From contig JAMWZW010000009.1 in the NCBI GenBank assembly GCA_024281995.1, positions 43,817 through 107,816 on the forward strand: a stretch of 64,000 bases of DNA. Direction: 5' to 3'. Below the pieces are notes generated by a model. That model did not search any database. It worked only from the letters and a program-made list of their open reading frames with translations, and was not told where the DNA came from. Positions 26,008-35,084 of this stretch are shown piece by piece. How positions within the stretch are numbered: position 1 is the stretch's first letter; each line of letters opens with the position of its first letter. The translations under genes and the position numbers were made by a program. The DNA comes from Nitrosomonas sp. GTDB lineage: Bacteria; Pseudomonadota; Gammaproteobacteria; Burkholderiales; Nitrosomonadaceae.

Positions 26008-26581
26008 AATTTCCCCTTCACATTCCGGTAATGAAAACAAGTATTGCTTCAACCCAATCACAACGATTTATAAGTTCTCCACCACTCACAAAGTCCCCGA
26101 GTACTATATCAGAACAGAAAAACTCTCTTTAAAATACAATATAGCATTGTGGTAGAGAACACTCATCTGAACAACAATGTCAGTTGATTCGTTCGTGCAT
26201 TGCCTTATTACATACATGAATTTCGGCTTCTTTAATAATTTACCTAAAATTACTTGACACCTACATTTCACCAAGCTTTTAAATGCCTAGAATATCTTTT
26301 TCATCTTTATTTTTGTGTAAATTTTTTACAGTCCTTCAGACCTTACATATTTACCTACACTGACGTTAATTCGTTAATTGAAAATATCTTATCAGAAATA
26401 TTGCAGTAGCACGATTTGAACTTAGAACTCAGAGATCGGCTCCTGGCCGCTCACGAATAGTTTTTAAATTACCGAACTTTATTACCTATGCGACTGAATA
26501 AAAATAAAGAAGCGGCGCCTTTAATAAACGCGCCATTTTGTGTTTAAATGTACTTTGTAATTTAAAATAAAGGAGAGTCTC
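26008..26581. other. Long AT-rich intergenic region
   Basis: About 570 bases between the methyltransferase start and the parvulin gene. I see no supported ORF or tRNA. A small GC hairpin GGCGC-N11-GCGCC is at 26514-26534, followed by ATTTTG, and could be a weak terminator or part of the parvulin leader. Confidence 0.35.
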
Positions 26582-26863
26582 ATGGTACGAGCAAGCGCAC
26601 GGCACATCTTAGTTAAAACAGAAGAGCAATGTAACAACCTCAAAGCGGAAATCGAGAATGGTGCTGATTTTGCTAAATTGGCCCAACAACATTCATTATG
26701 TCCTTCCAGCAAACAAGGTGGTGAATTAGGCGAATTCGGCCGCGGACAAATGGTTGCGGAATTCGATACCGTGGTATTCAGCGCACCGGTGGGTGAAGTG
26801 CAAGGACCGGTTAAAACGCAATTTGGTTATCATTTGGTGGAAGTTACGCAACGCAATGATTAA
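26582..26863 (+). CDS. Parvulin-type peptidyl-prolyl cis-trans isomerase
   Basis: A 93-residue, single-domain parvulin similar to PpiC. It has [48 protein letters not shown] and the C-terminal [15 protein letters not shown]. No signal peptide, so it is cytoplasmic; it isomerises Xaa-Pro bonds in folding proteins. AAAGGAGA lies 6 bases before the ATG. It stands alone. The length equals E. coli PpiC, but I leave the symbol open because several parvulins share this form. Confidence 0.92.
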   Translation: MVRASARHILVKTEEQCNNLKAEIENGADFAKLAQQHSLCPSSKQGGELGEFGRGQMVAEFDTVVFSAPVGEVQGPVKTQFGYHLVEVTQRND

Positions 26864-26982
26864 AGCGTTTATGGCTGCGATAATCGCTCCGTTCACCCAT
26901 TACATGATCCCGCGTATTGATATTTTTTAATCGATTTTAATCATGGCTCGCAAGTGATCGTTTTTCACGGTAGGAGTTGATG

Positions 26983-27354
26983 ATGAGTGAAGAGAAGAAA
27001 ATAATCACAGTTTACTACGATGGCGCCTGCCCCAGTTGCATCAAGGATCGGCAAGATTATGAGAAATTGGCAGGCGAAAGCGGGAAAGAAGTATGCTGGT
27101 TTGACATTACAGGCCAGGATGATCATTTGCGCGGCATAGGCATTGATCCGCGCAAAGCCATAAGCGAATTGCATGTTCGCGATGAACACCAGCACATCGT
27201 TTCGGAACTGGATGCCTATATTGTGCTGATGACACGTGTACCCATACTTAAGCCTCTCGCTTGGCTGATCGGCTTACCAATCATCCGGCCTATCCTGTCA
27301 TCACTTTATCACCGCATGGTACAGCGCCGGCTGAAAAAAACCGGACGGTTGTAA
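26983..27354 (+). CDS. DCC-family (DUF393) thiol-disulfide oxidoreductase-like protein
   Basis: About 123 residues with the defining DGACPSC motif (Asp-x-x-Cys-x-x-Cys) near residue 14, in a thioredoxin-like fold. Candidate starts are TTG 26977, ATG 26980 and ATG 26983. I use 26983 because GGAG lies 6 bases upstream. It ends directly before the ATG of the alpha/beta hydrolase (no gap), so the two genes are coupled. Family members are thought to act in redox chemistry, but no function is established. Confidence 0.82.
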   Translation: MSEEKKIITVYYDGACPSCIKDRQDYEKLAGESGKEVCWFDITGQDDHLRGIGIDPRKAISELHVRDEHQHIVSELDAYIVLMTRVPILKPLAWLIGLPIIRPILSSLYHRMVQRRLKKTGRL

Positions 27355-28230
27355 ATGGATGAAAAGCGATGTTTCCAGAGTAAAGACGGTGCCAACCTTA
27401 CCTACTGGCGATGGTCACCGCCGCAAAACCAACAAAATATGCCCCTCGTACTGCTGCATGGTGCGGCCAGTAATTCAACCCGCTGGTGGCATTTCGTCCG
27501 GCATAGCCACCTGCTTGCCGATTATTGCCTGCTTCGCCCCGATCTGCGCGGACATGGCGAATCGCTCTGGCGCGGCCCAGCCCGAATTGAGGATTGGAGT
27601 CAAGATATCGCGGCATTGCTGCAACATGAACGAAAATCCCGCGCTATCGTTGCAGGTCATTGCCTCGGCGCCAACATTGCATTGAACTTCGCAACCCGTT
27701 ACCCCGATCAATGCGCCGGATTAATATTGATTGAACCCATAGCTCCCGAAGCGGTAACCGGCATACTTGCCAGGCTACGGAGATTTATTCCGCTGCTGCG
27801 TATCGCATTATCATTAATCAAATTGCTCAACCGGCTCGGCTTCTACCGGCGCCGGCTTGAAACTCTGGATTTGCAAGTATTGGATCGCCGCGTTCAGAAA
27901 GCGGGTCAAGACGAGCTGAAAACCATGCTGGCAGACTATGGCTCGCCCTGCCATGATCTGAAAATTGTTCCAACAGTGCAATACTTCAGTAATCTTATCG
28001 AAGTACTGCGTCCCCTGCCATTTACCGGTGCGCGCTGCCCAACTCTCGTGATTCAGTCAAACGGTCACAGTGTCACCGATGCAAAACGCACGGAGCAATT
28101 GCTGCGTAAATTACCACAAGTAGAATTCGCCACCATCGATTCCGATCACTGGCTCCCAGCCACTCATCCTGACGAACTTCGCGAACTGATTGACAACTGG
28201 GTTTTGAGAAAAATCGGTCAATCCGGATGA
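27355..28230 (+). CDS. Alpha/beta-hydrolase fold protein
   Basis: A 291-residue cytoplasmic hydrolase. It has the oxyanion region VLLHGAASNSTRWW, DLRGHGES, and the nucleophile elbow GHCLGAN, where Cys replaces the usual Ser of G-x-S-x-G, as in dienelactone-hydrolase-type enzymes. The acid and His are supplied late (SDHWLPATHPDEL). No lid domain of a known lipase is evident. Translationally coupled to the DCC protein upstream. The substrate cannot be predicted. Confidence 0.82.
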   Translation: MDEKRCFQSKDGANLTYWRWSPPQNQQNMPLVLLHGAASNSTRWWHFVRHSHLLADYCLLRPDLRGHGESLWRGPARIEDWSQDIAALLQHERKSRAIVAGHCLGANIALNFATRYPDQCAGLILIEPIAPEAVTGILARLRRFIPLLRIALSLIKLLNRLGFYRRRLETLDLQVLDRRVQKAGQDELKTMLADYGSPCHDLKIVPTVQYFSNLIEVLRPLPFTGARCPTLVIQSNGHSVTDAKRTEQLLRKLPQVEFATIDSDHWLPATHPDELRELIDNWVLRKIGQSG

Positions 28231-28294
28231 TTACACAATAAAATATCCCGCAGTAACTCGCGATATAGCTACCCGTCATACAACATAAAGCTTC

Positions 28295-28615
28295 TCACCT
28301 TGACTGAAAACATCGATAAACACCAAAACTGCGCCGTCCATCAATAATCTCCGAAGCGGGCACAATGGTGTCACCCCCCATCAGCCCCGCTTCATTGCGC
28401 GCAAGATCTGCCAGCTCATTCGCAACTTTATCCGCATCCCGATGGAATATGAATCGATCAACAACTTTCGTATTGGCCATTCCTATTTTCTTGCAGGACT
28501 CAACGGCTTTGACCGATTGCACCAGACGAACGCCCTCGCCTCTCGTTGTTACTTTAACCCATGTGCAAGATGCCATGAGCAAACCACCGCAAATAGCGAT
28601 CAGAATTTTTTTCAT
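28295..28615 (-). CDS. Small outer-membrane-type lipoprotein, DUF4156-like
   Basis: About 106 residues from ATG 28615 (MKKILIAICGGLLMASC); the frame extends five codons further to 28630. A lipobox LMAS-Cys predicts a lipoprotein. The mature part has WVKVTTRGEGVRLVQS, CKKIGMANTKVVDRF and the C-terminal GDTIVPASEIIDGRRSFGVYRC, the layout of DUF4156 proteins. No function is known. It is convergent with the hydrolase gene and has its own promoter region upstream. Confidence 0.75.
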   Translation of the reverse strand: MKKILIAICGGLLMASCTWVKVTTRGEGVRLVQSVKAVESCKKIGMANTKVVDRFIFHRDADKVANELADLARNEAGLMGGDTIVPASEIIDGRRSFGVYRCFQSR

Positions 28616-28880
28616 TATACCTAGCCCCATTATTGATTAATTTTCAACTAAATTATGTACTTGCATTACCACTCATTCCAGTTTCTACATGTAGTGACCA
28701 TATAATATGCCAATGACTATACTATAGGATTCAAACTTGGCGACCGTTGCTTTGCATTAGTGTTGGTGTATTTGTCTCGCTCACCAACTCTACCGATAAA
28801 GCATTTGCGTATTTGGGTACAGCCAAGCAAAATATTAAAGCATATTCAGTAATTAATAATAGCTTTGGAGAAGAAAAACC

Positions 28881-30125
28881 ATGATGCAACAACTTTACCC
28901 CTCGCAACATATTTTAAGAGTTACCACCATTGCTGCTTTGTTAGTCATACTCATGCCACTACATGTGTTAGCCGATGCCGTGACCGACTGGAATCAACGA
29001 GCGGGTGATATCGTGGTTGATGCGAATATTGGGCCGTTGCCGGCTGAACGGGCACTGGCAATCGTACAAGCTGCTGTTTATGAAGCAGTCAATGCAATTA
29101 CGCAGCGTTACCCAATCAGTGATACGAATCTGCAAGCTGCACCTGGCGCTTCAGTTGATGCTGCGGTAGCCGCTGCAAACCATGCAGCATTATCAGCATT
29201 AATTCCACATCAGCAAACAGAAATCGATTCCGCCTATCAAGTTGCGATGGCAGACATCGCAGATGGAGAAAGCAAAAACCGGGGAATCGCAGTAGGCAAA
29301 GCGGCAGTTGCCGCAATTCTGGCATTGCGCAATCAAGATGGTACTACGGTGCAAGAATCCTATCGTCCATATACCAGTGCGGGCGTGTATGTGCCCACGG
29401 TCATTCCCGAAGCGCCTCAGTGGATGAGCCGCAAACCTTGGTTGATGAGTAGTCCGGCGCAATTTCGTCCTGCTCCGCCACCTGAACTCAGCAGTGAACT
29501 TTGGGTGCGCGATTATAATGAAGTCAAAGTGCTCGGACACAAAAACAGCACTCAACGTAACGCAGAGCAAACTGAAATTGCGCGTTTTTGGGAAGAAGTG
29601 ATGCCGCCGATTTATCATGGCATAGTGCGATCGGTTGCCAATCAGCCTGACAGGGAAATCACCCAAAACGCGCGTCTTTTTGCAGCAGTTACGCAAGCAT
29701 CCGATGATGGATTGATTGCAGTCTTTGATGCAAAATATCATTATGGTTTCTGGCGACCCGTCACAGCAATCCGTAATGGCGATATCGACGGTAACGACGC
29801 AACCGAGCGTGATGCGTCGTGGATTCCGTTTATCGATACACCTATGCATCCGGAATATCCATGCGCTCACTGCATCGTCTCGGCAGCGGTAGGTACCGTG
29901 CTGCAAGCCGATATTGGTAACGGCCGGACACCTCGATTAACTACCACAAGCAGAGCTGCCGGTGGCGTGGCGCGCCATTGGACAAATCTTGACGATTTTA
30001 TGCAGGAAGTCGCCAATGCCCGGATATACGACGGAGTACACTACCGCAATTCCGGCAATATTGGCTCAGACATGGGTAAACAAATCGCCCGTTTGGCAGC
30101 AAAAAAATACCTAATGGAAAAATAA
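28881..30125 (+). CDS. Exported vanadium-haloperoxidase/PAP2-like protein
   Basis: A 414-residue protein with signal peptide (hydrophobic about 16-31, ending VLADA). It belongs to the vanadium chloroperoxidase/PAP2 superfamily: NQRAGDIVVDAN, AERALAIVQAAVYEAVNAI, KYHYGFWRPVTAIRNGDIDG, HPEYPCAHCIVSAAVG, and the last helix region DGVHYRNSGNIGSDMGKQIA with a probable vanadate/phosphate-binding His. The usual P-S-G-H core reads P-C-A-H here. Whether it is a haloperoxidase or a phosphatase cannot be decided. TTTGGAGAAG precedes the ATG. Monocistronic. Confidence 0.8.
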   Translation: MMQQLYPSQHILRVTTIAALLVILMPLHVLADAVTDWNQRAGDIVVDANIGPLPAERALAIVQAAVYEAVNAITQRYPISDTNLQAAPGASVDAAVAAANHAALSALIPHQQTEIDSAYQVAMADIADGESKNRGIAVGKAAVAAILALRNQDGTTVQESYRPYTSAGVYVPTVIPEAPQWMSRKPWLMSSPAQFRPAPPPELSSELWVRDYNEVKVLGHKNSTQRNAEQTEIARFWEEVMPPIYHGIVRSVANQPDREITQNARLFAAVTQASDDGLIAVFDAKYHYGFWRPVTAIRNGDIDGNDATERDASWIPFIDTPMHPEYPCAHCIVSAAVGTVLQADIGNGRTPRLTTTSRAAGGVARHWTNLDDFMQEVANARIYDGVHYRNSGNIGSDMGKQIARLAAKKYLMEK

Positions 30126-30438
30126 AAGAAGCAGCACAGATTCTTGCTGCTGCGGATTATGGTACACATATAATACAGTGTAGCAGCAAGATTTTGCCCG
30201 AGGTATGCTTCGACAAAAATCGAAATGTGTTCGCAGCTTTTTACTGTAGCGTTTAGACATTTTTACGGACCACATGCCACAACGAAATAATCAGAACCCC
30301 AGCTTTACTTTTATAAACAGAATCTTGAATAACACATTCAAGCGCGGCTTCCCAATGTAAAGTACATAAAGCAGAATTAGGCAAAAATAACGTCGACGTT
30401 AATATCAAGTCAAACCAAATGATTCAATAGTTCAATAA
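30126..30438. other. Intergenic region with hairpins and palindromes
   Basis: TCTTGCTGCT (30142-30151) and AGCAGCAAGA (30182-30191) are perfect inverted arms with a 30-base loop, followed by TTTT; this may terminate the haloperoxidase-like gene. CTTGAAT-N5-ATTCAAG lies at 30324-30342. The 14-base palindrome TAACGTCGACGTTA lies at 30388-30401, about 38 bp before the exporter start. No gene is seen. Confidence 0.45.
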
Positions 30439-32202
30439 ATGACAGATTATCCACACAATGCTGGAGCCCGCTGGCAAGCCATCAAATTAGCAGCACAGTT
30501 TATTGCACCGTATAAACGCCAAGTCTGCTACAGTTTGCTGGCATTATTGTTTACTGCGACGATCACTCTGTCGATCGGTCAAGGCATCCGGCTGCTGATT
30601 GATCAGGGGTTTGCGACGCAATCTGCAGAGCTGCTGAGCCAATATGTGGGAATTTTTCTATTACTGGTCGTGGCATTGGCCATCGGTACATTCACCCGCT
30701 ACTACTGGGTTACCTGGTTGGGTGAACGAGTAATTGCAGATATCCGCAGCAAAGTTTTCAATCATTTGATCCATCTGCATCCCGGCTTTTTCGAGCAAAA
30801 CCGCAGTCTTGAAATTCAGTCGCGCCTGACAGCCGACATGACGTTATTGCAAACCGTTATCGGTTCATCCGTTTCATTTTCATTACGTAATCTGATCATG
30901 ATGCTGGGTGGCATTGCCTGGTTATTCATCACCAATGCGAAATTAACTGCAGTGGTGATGATTTGCGTGCCGCTCGTGGTCATTCCCATCTTGATTTACG
31001 GCCGCCGGGTACGGCATTTATCACGCCAAAGCCAGGACAAAATTGCCGCAGTGGGCGCTTACATCGGCGAAGTGCTCGGTCAGATTAAAACTGTGCAAGC
31101 TTATAATCACCAATTCATCGATCAACAGCAATTTCACGATCAAGTGGAAGATGCGTTTGCCATAGCCAAGCAACGCACTACCCAACGCGCTTTGCTGATT
31201 ACCTTGGTCATCATGCTGGTGCTCGGCGCTGTCGGCTTGATGTTGTGGGTGGGGGGTATGGATGTAATCGAAGGCCGCATCAGTGCGGGTGAACTGGCAG
31301 CCTTTGTTTTTTATAGCGTCATTGTCGGCTCCGCCGTCGCTTCCATTTCGGAAGTAATCGGTGAATTGCAGCGCGCTGCCGGTGCGGCTGAGCGAACGAT
31401 GGAATTATTACACGCAAAAAATCTTATCCAATCTCCGCAGAGCCCACAGCCATTAGCAGAAGTGTCCGGCCGTATCGAGATCGATCAGCTATGTTTTGCC
31501 TATCCTTCCCGTCCGGAAATACTGGCTATCGATCACTTGACCCTTACCATTCGGGCTGGAGAGACATTGGCCCTGGTCGGGCCTTCCGGTGCCGGGAAGT
31601 CTACTTTATTCGATTTATTGCTGCGTTTCTTTGATTGTCAGGCGGGTAGTATTAAGCTGGAAGGAATCGATATTCGCGATTTGGACCTTTTTACCTTGCG
31701 TCGCTGCTTTGCCTTGGTATCACAAAATCCCGTACTATTTCATGGCTCCATCAGCAATAACCTGCGTTACGCACGCCCCGATGCCAGCGATACGGAAGTG
31801 CAAGCTGCCGCCGAAGCAGCCTACGCTCATGAATTTATCTGCAAACTGCCACAAGGTTATAGCACGCTTTTAGGAGACTCTGGCTTAGGTCTGTCGGGTG
31901 GCCAAAAGCAACGATTGGCCATTGCGCGTGCGTTGTTAGCGGATGCACCAATTTTATTACTGGACGAAGCTACCAGCGCGCTGGATGCGCAAAGTGAATA
32001 TTGGGTGCAGCAAGCGCTACAGAAATTGATGCGCAATCGTACCACTATCGTGATTGCGCACCGTTTGGCTACGGTTCAGTCCGCTAATCGCATTGCGGTA
32101 TTCGATCACGGCCGTTTGGATGCTCTGGGTTCGCATGCGGAACTTATGCAATCGTGTAGCTTATATTCACGCTTAGCGGCGCTGCAACTACAAGTGCACT
32201 AA
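30439..32202 (+). CDS. ABC exporter, fused membrane and ATPase domains (MsbA-like)
   Basis: A 587-residue half-transporter. Six membrane spans in residues 1-320 (ABC type 1 membrane domain) contain LGERVIADIRSKVFNHLIHL and the coupling region GQIKTVQAYNH. The ATPase domain (about 345-587) has Walker A GPSGAGKSTLFDLLLRF, signature LSGGQKQRLAIARALLADAP, Walker B ILLLDEATSALDAQSE and H-loop IVIAHRLATV. It resembles MsbA and related lipid or multidrug exporters. It is next to hopanoid genes but convergent with them, so a role in hopanoid or lipid export is only suggestive. A second MsbA elsewhere cannot be excluded. Confidence 0.85.
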   Translation: MTDYPHNAGARWQAIKLAAQFIAPYKRQVCYSLLALLFTATITLSIGQGIRLLIDQGFATQSAELLSQYVGIFLLLVVALAIGTFTRYYWVTWLGERVIADIRSKVFNHLIHLHPGFFEQNRSLEIQSRLTADMTLLQTVIGSSVSFSLRNLIMMLGGIAWLFITNAKLTAVVMICVPLVVIPILIYGRRVRHLSRQSQDKIAAVGAYIGEVLGQIKTVQAYNHQFIDQQQFHDQVEDAFAIAKQRTTQRALLITLVIMLVLGAVGLMLWVGGMDVIEGRISAGELAAFVFYSVIVGSAVASISEVIGELQRAAGAAERTMELLHAKNLIQSPQSPQPLAEVSGRIEIDQLCFAYPSRPEILAIDHLTLTIRAGETLALVGPSGAGKSTLFDLLLRFFDCQAGSIKLEGIDIRDLDLFTLRRCFALVSQNPVLFHGSISNNLRYARPDASDTEVQAAAEAAYAHEFICKLPQGYSTLLGDSGLGLSGGQKQRLAIARALLADAPILLLDEATSALDAQSEYWVQQALQKLMRNRTTIVIAHRLATVQSANRIAVFDHGRLDALGSHAELMQSCSLYSRLAALQLQVH

Positions 32203-32213
32203 ATGCAAAATTG

Positions 32214-32936
32214 TTATATCGATCGGTCGGAAATTTGGCTCGTCATTTCAGGCCCAGCCAATTGAATCACGCGTGATAGTGTTTTGCGCGCTGCACGCAT
32301 GCCTGCCCCCATCTGTATCAATGTGCTTAAATGAACTGAGCGATTTAGCAGTAGCGTCATGATCCGAACAGGATTGACACGGCCATCAGGATAAACTGCG
32401 CTCAAAAGCGCTTGCGGTGGTGAAAATTGCACGGGATCGATAATTGCGCGTACAGCAATAAACGGGATATCCGCTCTTGCCGCTACCGCAGCAAGAGCGC
32501 CACTTTCCATATCCACCGCGCAGGCACCCGTTGCTTGCGCCAAATCCTGTTTTGTTTTTTCGCTTGTCAAGGGTTCTGGGCTATGAGCCAATACGCCATT
32601 AACCACAGTAACATCCATCGCAAGTTTCTGTTGCAAGCGATCACGCCATGCTAAATTTACCGGCCATTGCTGATCCGCATAAATCGCATCCGGCAACACC
32701 AAATCACCGGGTTTCAAATTGGGATCCAGTGCACCGGCGACACCAAAACTGACCAATGCAGTAATGCTATGCTGACATAAAGCTTCTGCCGCGTTTTGTG
32801 CTGCCAATGCACCCATGCCACTCAGCCATAAAACGCTATGGGCATTGATTCGGACTACTTCGTTGAAGGGGATGCGGGCCGATACAATACAACCGGCTTC
32901 AGCCCGCAAAGCGGTCACTATGCCGACTAGATGCAC
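32214..32936 (-). CDS. hpnG: Hopanoid-associated phosphorylase HpnG
   Basis: A 240-residue nucleoside-phosphorylase-like enzyme that removes adenine from adenosylhopane on the way to ribosylhopane and bacteriohopanetetrol. Motifs: IVTALRAEAG at the N terminus, SFGVAGALDPNLKPGDLVLP, CAVDMESGALAAVAARADIPF and AVRAIIDP. It overlaps the 3' end of the squalene-hopene cyclase gene by 10 bp, so they are co-transcribed. The family also includes MTA/SAH nucleosidases; the context makes HpnG the best call. Confidence 0.88.
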   Translation of the reverse strand: MHLVGIVTALRAEAGCIVSARIPFNEVVRINAHSVLWLSGMGALAAQNAAEALCQHSITALVSFGVAGALDPNLKPGDLVLPDAIYADQQWPVNLAWRDRLQQKLAMDVTVVNGVLAHSPEPLTSEKTKQDLAQATGACAVDMESGALAAVAARADIPFIAVRAIIDPVQFSPPQALLSAVYPDGRVNPVRIMTLLLNRSVHLSTLIQMGAGMRAARKTLSRVIQLAGPEMTSQISDRSI

Positions 32937-34942
32937 GCGGCCACAGTTCTAGTCAAAGCGCGATATCGTGCCAATGCCCATAATGGGAAGAATTTCGAGT
33001 AACCGTGATAACGCAAGTAGAAAACACGCGGGAAACCGGGTGCAGTAAACCAAGGCTCATCCCACAAATGATCGCTTGCTTGATGTTGCAGCAAATAGTT
33101 AATGCCTTTACGCACCGAATCACTATTGACTTCACCGGCAGCCATCAGGCCCAGCACGGCCCAGGCTGTTTGAAATGCCGTACTGGTTTGAGGAAATTGA
33201 CCAGCCAGTTCGCTATCTAAGTAAGAATCATTGGTTTCACCCCAACCTCCATCTGCTCTTTGTACTGACTGGAGCCATTGCACCGCACGGCGCACCGAAG
33301 TATGCTGCATATCAAAATTGGCCAAACGGAATGCTTCCAGCACAGACCAGGTACCGTAAATATAATTAGTACCCCAACGTCCAAACCAAGAACCGTTTTT
33401 TTCCTGTTCTCGCAACAAAAAGCTGATACCTCGCCATACTTCATGTTGATGTCTGCCATATTTTCCAAGTAAACCCACACAACGTGCGGTCACGTCGCTG
33501 GTAGGCGGATCAATCAATGCACCATGATCGGCAAATGGAATTTCGTTGAGATAGTGATGAGTGTTATCGATATCAAATGCAGCAAAACCACCATTAGCGG
33601 ATTGCATGCCCGCCAACCAGTTTGCTGCACGTTCAAGAGATTCCTCATGACGCTCAGCACTTCCTTGTTCCAGAGCCCAAGCTACTGCAGCGGTATCGTC
33701 AAGATCTGGGTAATGTGGATTCGCGTATTGAAATGCCCAGCCACCACCCGGCAAATCCGGCCGCTTATCACGCCAATCGCCCGGTTCGTCCAAAACCTGC
33801 TGCTCAACCAGCCAATCCAGCGCTTTCAGCACCGGCTCCTGATCTGTCGTGGGATCTTCCTGCAACGCCAAGCATGTCAATACGGTATCCCAAACCGGGG
33901 ATGTGCAAGGCTGACACCAGGCTCGCTCGCCTTCATCAATCAGCAATCCACGTAGTGCATTGCGACATTGCACGCGATTGGGATGATCATACTTATAGCC
34001 TAACAACGTTAATGCCTCGTGAGCATTAACCATAGCAGGAAAAATGGCGCCAATACCACATTCGCCGTTTAGACGTTCCAACGTCCAGTTTTCAGCACGG
34101 CGGATTGAATACTGGCGGATGGATTGTGGCAAATGAGGTTCTAACCGGGACAAATTGCGCTCAACTAGCATAAAAAAGCGCTTAAGCAGCGTATCCGCTT
34201 TAGGGAAATAATTTGTTTCTTGCTCTGGCGGCACAATAAATAATTCACGAATATCCACCTGGCGAGGATTTATTGCGCGGGCTTTTAAAGTGCACAGAAT
34301 CGACAGTGGCACCATTACTGTGCGCGACCAGTATGAAACTTTGCTTAAATGAAAGGGAAACCATCGTGGCAGCAATACCAGCTCGGACGGCACCACCGGT
34401 ACGCCACGCCAGGGAATCTGATCATACATTGCCAGCAGCAATCGCGTGAAAACATTGGCTTTCGCTGCTCCACCCCGGGCTAAAATCGCTTCCCGTGCAC
34501 GAACCATATGCGGGGCAGCCGGAGAATCCCCCGCCAGCTTGAGCGCATAATACGATTTAATAGTGCAACTAATATCAAACGCGCCGCCATAATACAGCGG
34601 CCATCCGCCATGCTTCATATCTTGCTTATCACGGATAAAGCGTGCAATCTTATTTTCTAGAATAACATCCACTTCATCCATGAAGTGCATCATCAAAATA
34701 TATTCTGCTGGAATTGTACAGTCTGCTTCCAATGGGAAGCACCAATGTCCATCCGGATTTTGTAAAGCCAGTATGGCCGAACGAGCCAGAGTGAATTCTT
34801 CATCCAGCTTAGCCATATTGAGTCCTTCCAAATCTAAGTCTAGATCGGTCGACGACGATGGGGTGTCTTTATTCAGGTTCTGCTCATTTTGTTGTTGCGC
34901 CAAGTTTGTTTTTCTATAAAAGCTATCCATATTCCCAAGCAT
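32927..34942 (-). CDS. shc: Squalene-hopene cyclase
   Basis: A class II triterpene cyclase (HpnF) that converts squalene to hopene at the inner membrane. The catalytic acid motif DLDDTA is present in YPDLDDTAAVAWAL. Several QW repeats are visible (ILALQNPDGHWCFP, GMQSANGGFAAFD, EQEKNGSWFGRWG, SVQRADGGWGETN). The C terminus holds FPRVFYLRYHGYSKFFPLWAL. The frame runs from TTG 34963; ATG 34942 and ATG 34930 are likelier starts, and the low-complexity N-terminal 45 residues are not conserved. It is in the hpnA-mlaA-shc-hpnG unit. Confidence 0.95.
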   Translation of the reverse strand: MLGNMDSFYRKTNLAQQQNEQNLNKDTPSSSTDLDLDLEGLNMAKLDEEFTLARSAILALQNPDGHWCFPLEADCTIPAEYILMMHFMDEVDVILENKIARFIRDKQDMKHGGWPLYYGGAFDISCTIKSYYALKLAGDSPAAPHMVRAREAILARGGAAKANVFTRLLLAMYDQIPWRGVPVVPSELVLLPRWFPFHLSKVSYWSRTVMVPLSILCTLKARAINPRQVDIRELFIVPPEQETNYFPKADTLLKRFFMLVERNLSRLEPHLPQSIRQYSIRRAENWTLERLNGECGIGAIFPAMVNAHEALTLLGYKYDHPNRVQCRNALRGLLIDEGERAWCQPCTSPVWDTVLTCLALQEDPTTDQEPVLKALDWLVEQQVLDEPGDWRDKRPDLPGGGWAFQYANPHYPDLDDTAAVAWALEQGSAERHEESLERAANWLAGMQSANGGFAAFDIDNTHHYLNEIPFADHGALIDPPTSDVTARCVGLLGKYGRHQHEVWRGISFLLREQEKNGSWFGRWGTNYIYGTWSVLEAFRLANFDMQHTSVRRAVQWLQSVQRADGGWGETNDSYLDSELAGQFPQTSTAFQTAWAVLGLMAAGEVNSDSVRKGINYLLQHQASDHLWDEPWFTAPGFPRVFYLRYHGYSKFFPLWALARYRALTRTVAACI

Positions 34943-35084
34943 TATATCCGTCAAATTTCCCAATAATAGGTATAAGTATATATACCAGCCCCATTCAACT
35001 CTACTTTATTTTTATATAAAGTCTCTATTTTTCAAATACACTCAAACAGAATTGATACACTTTCACATTCAATTTCTCATTGCA

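Noticed and set aside
26395-26460. Possible tRNA fragment near the gcacgatttgaac-like stretch
   Set aside because: It loosely resembles a T arm, but I could not build an acceptor stem or anticodon arm around it.
29199-29906. A 235-codon open frame on the minus strand inside the haloperoxidase-like gene
   Set aside because: It lies wholly antisense to a well-supported exported protein, has an implausible composition (many Cys, His, Arg) and no family features.
33524-33955. A 143-codon plus-strand frame opposite squalene-hopene cyclase
   Set aside because: Antisense to a strongly conserved enzyme; no ribosome site and no family features.
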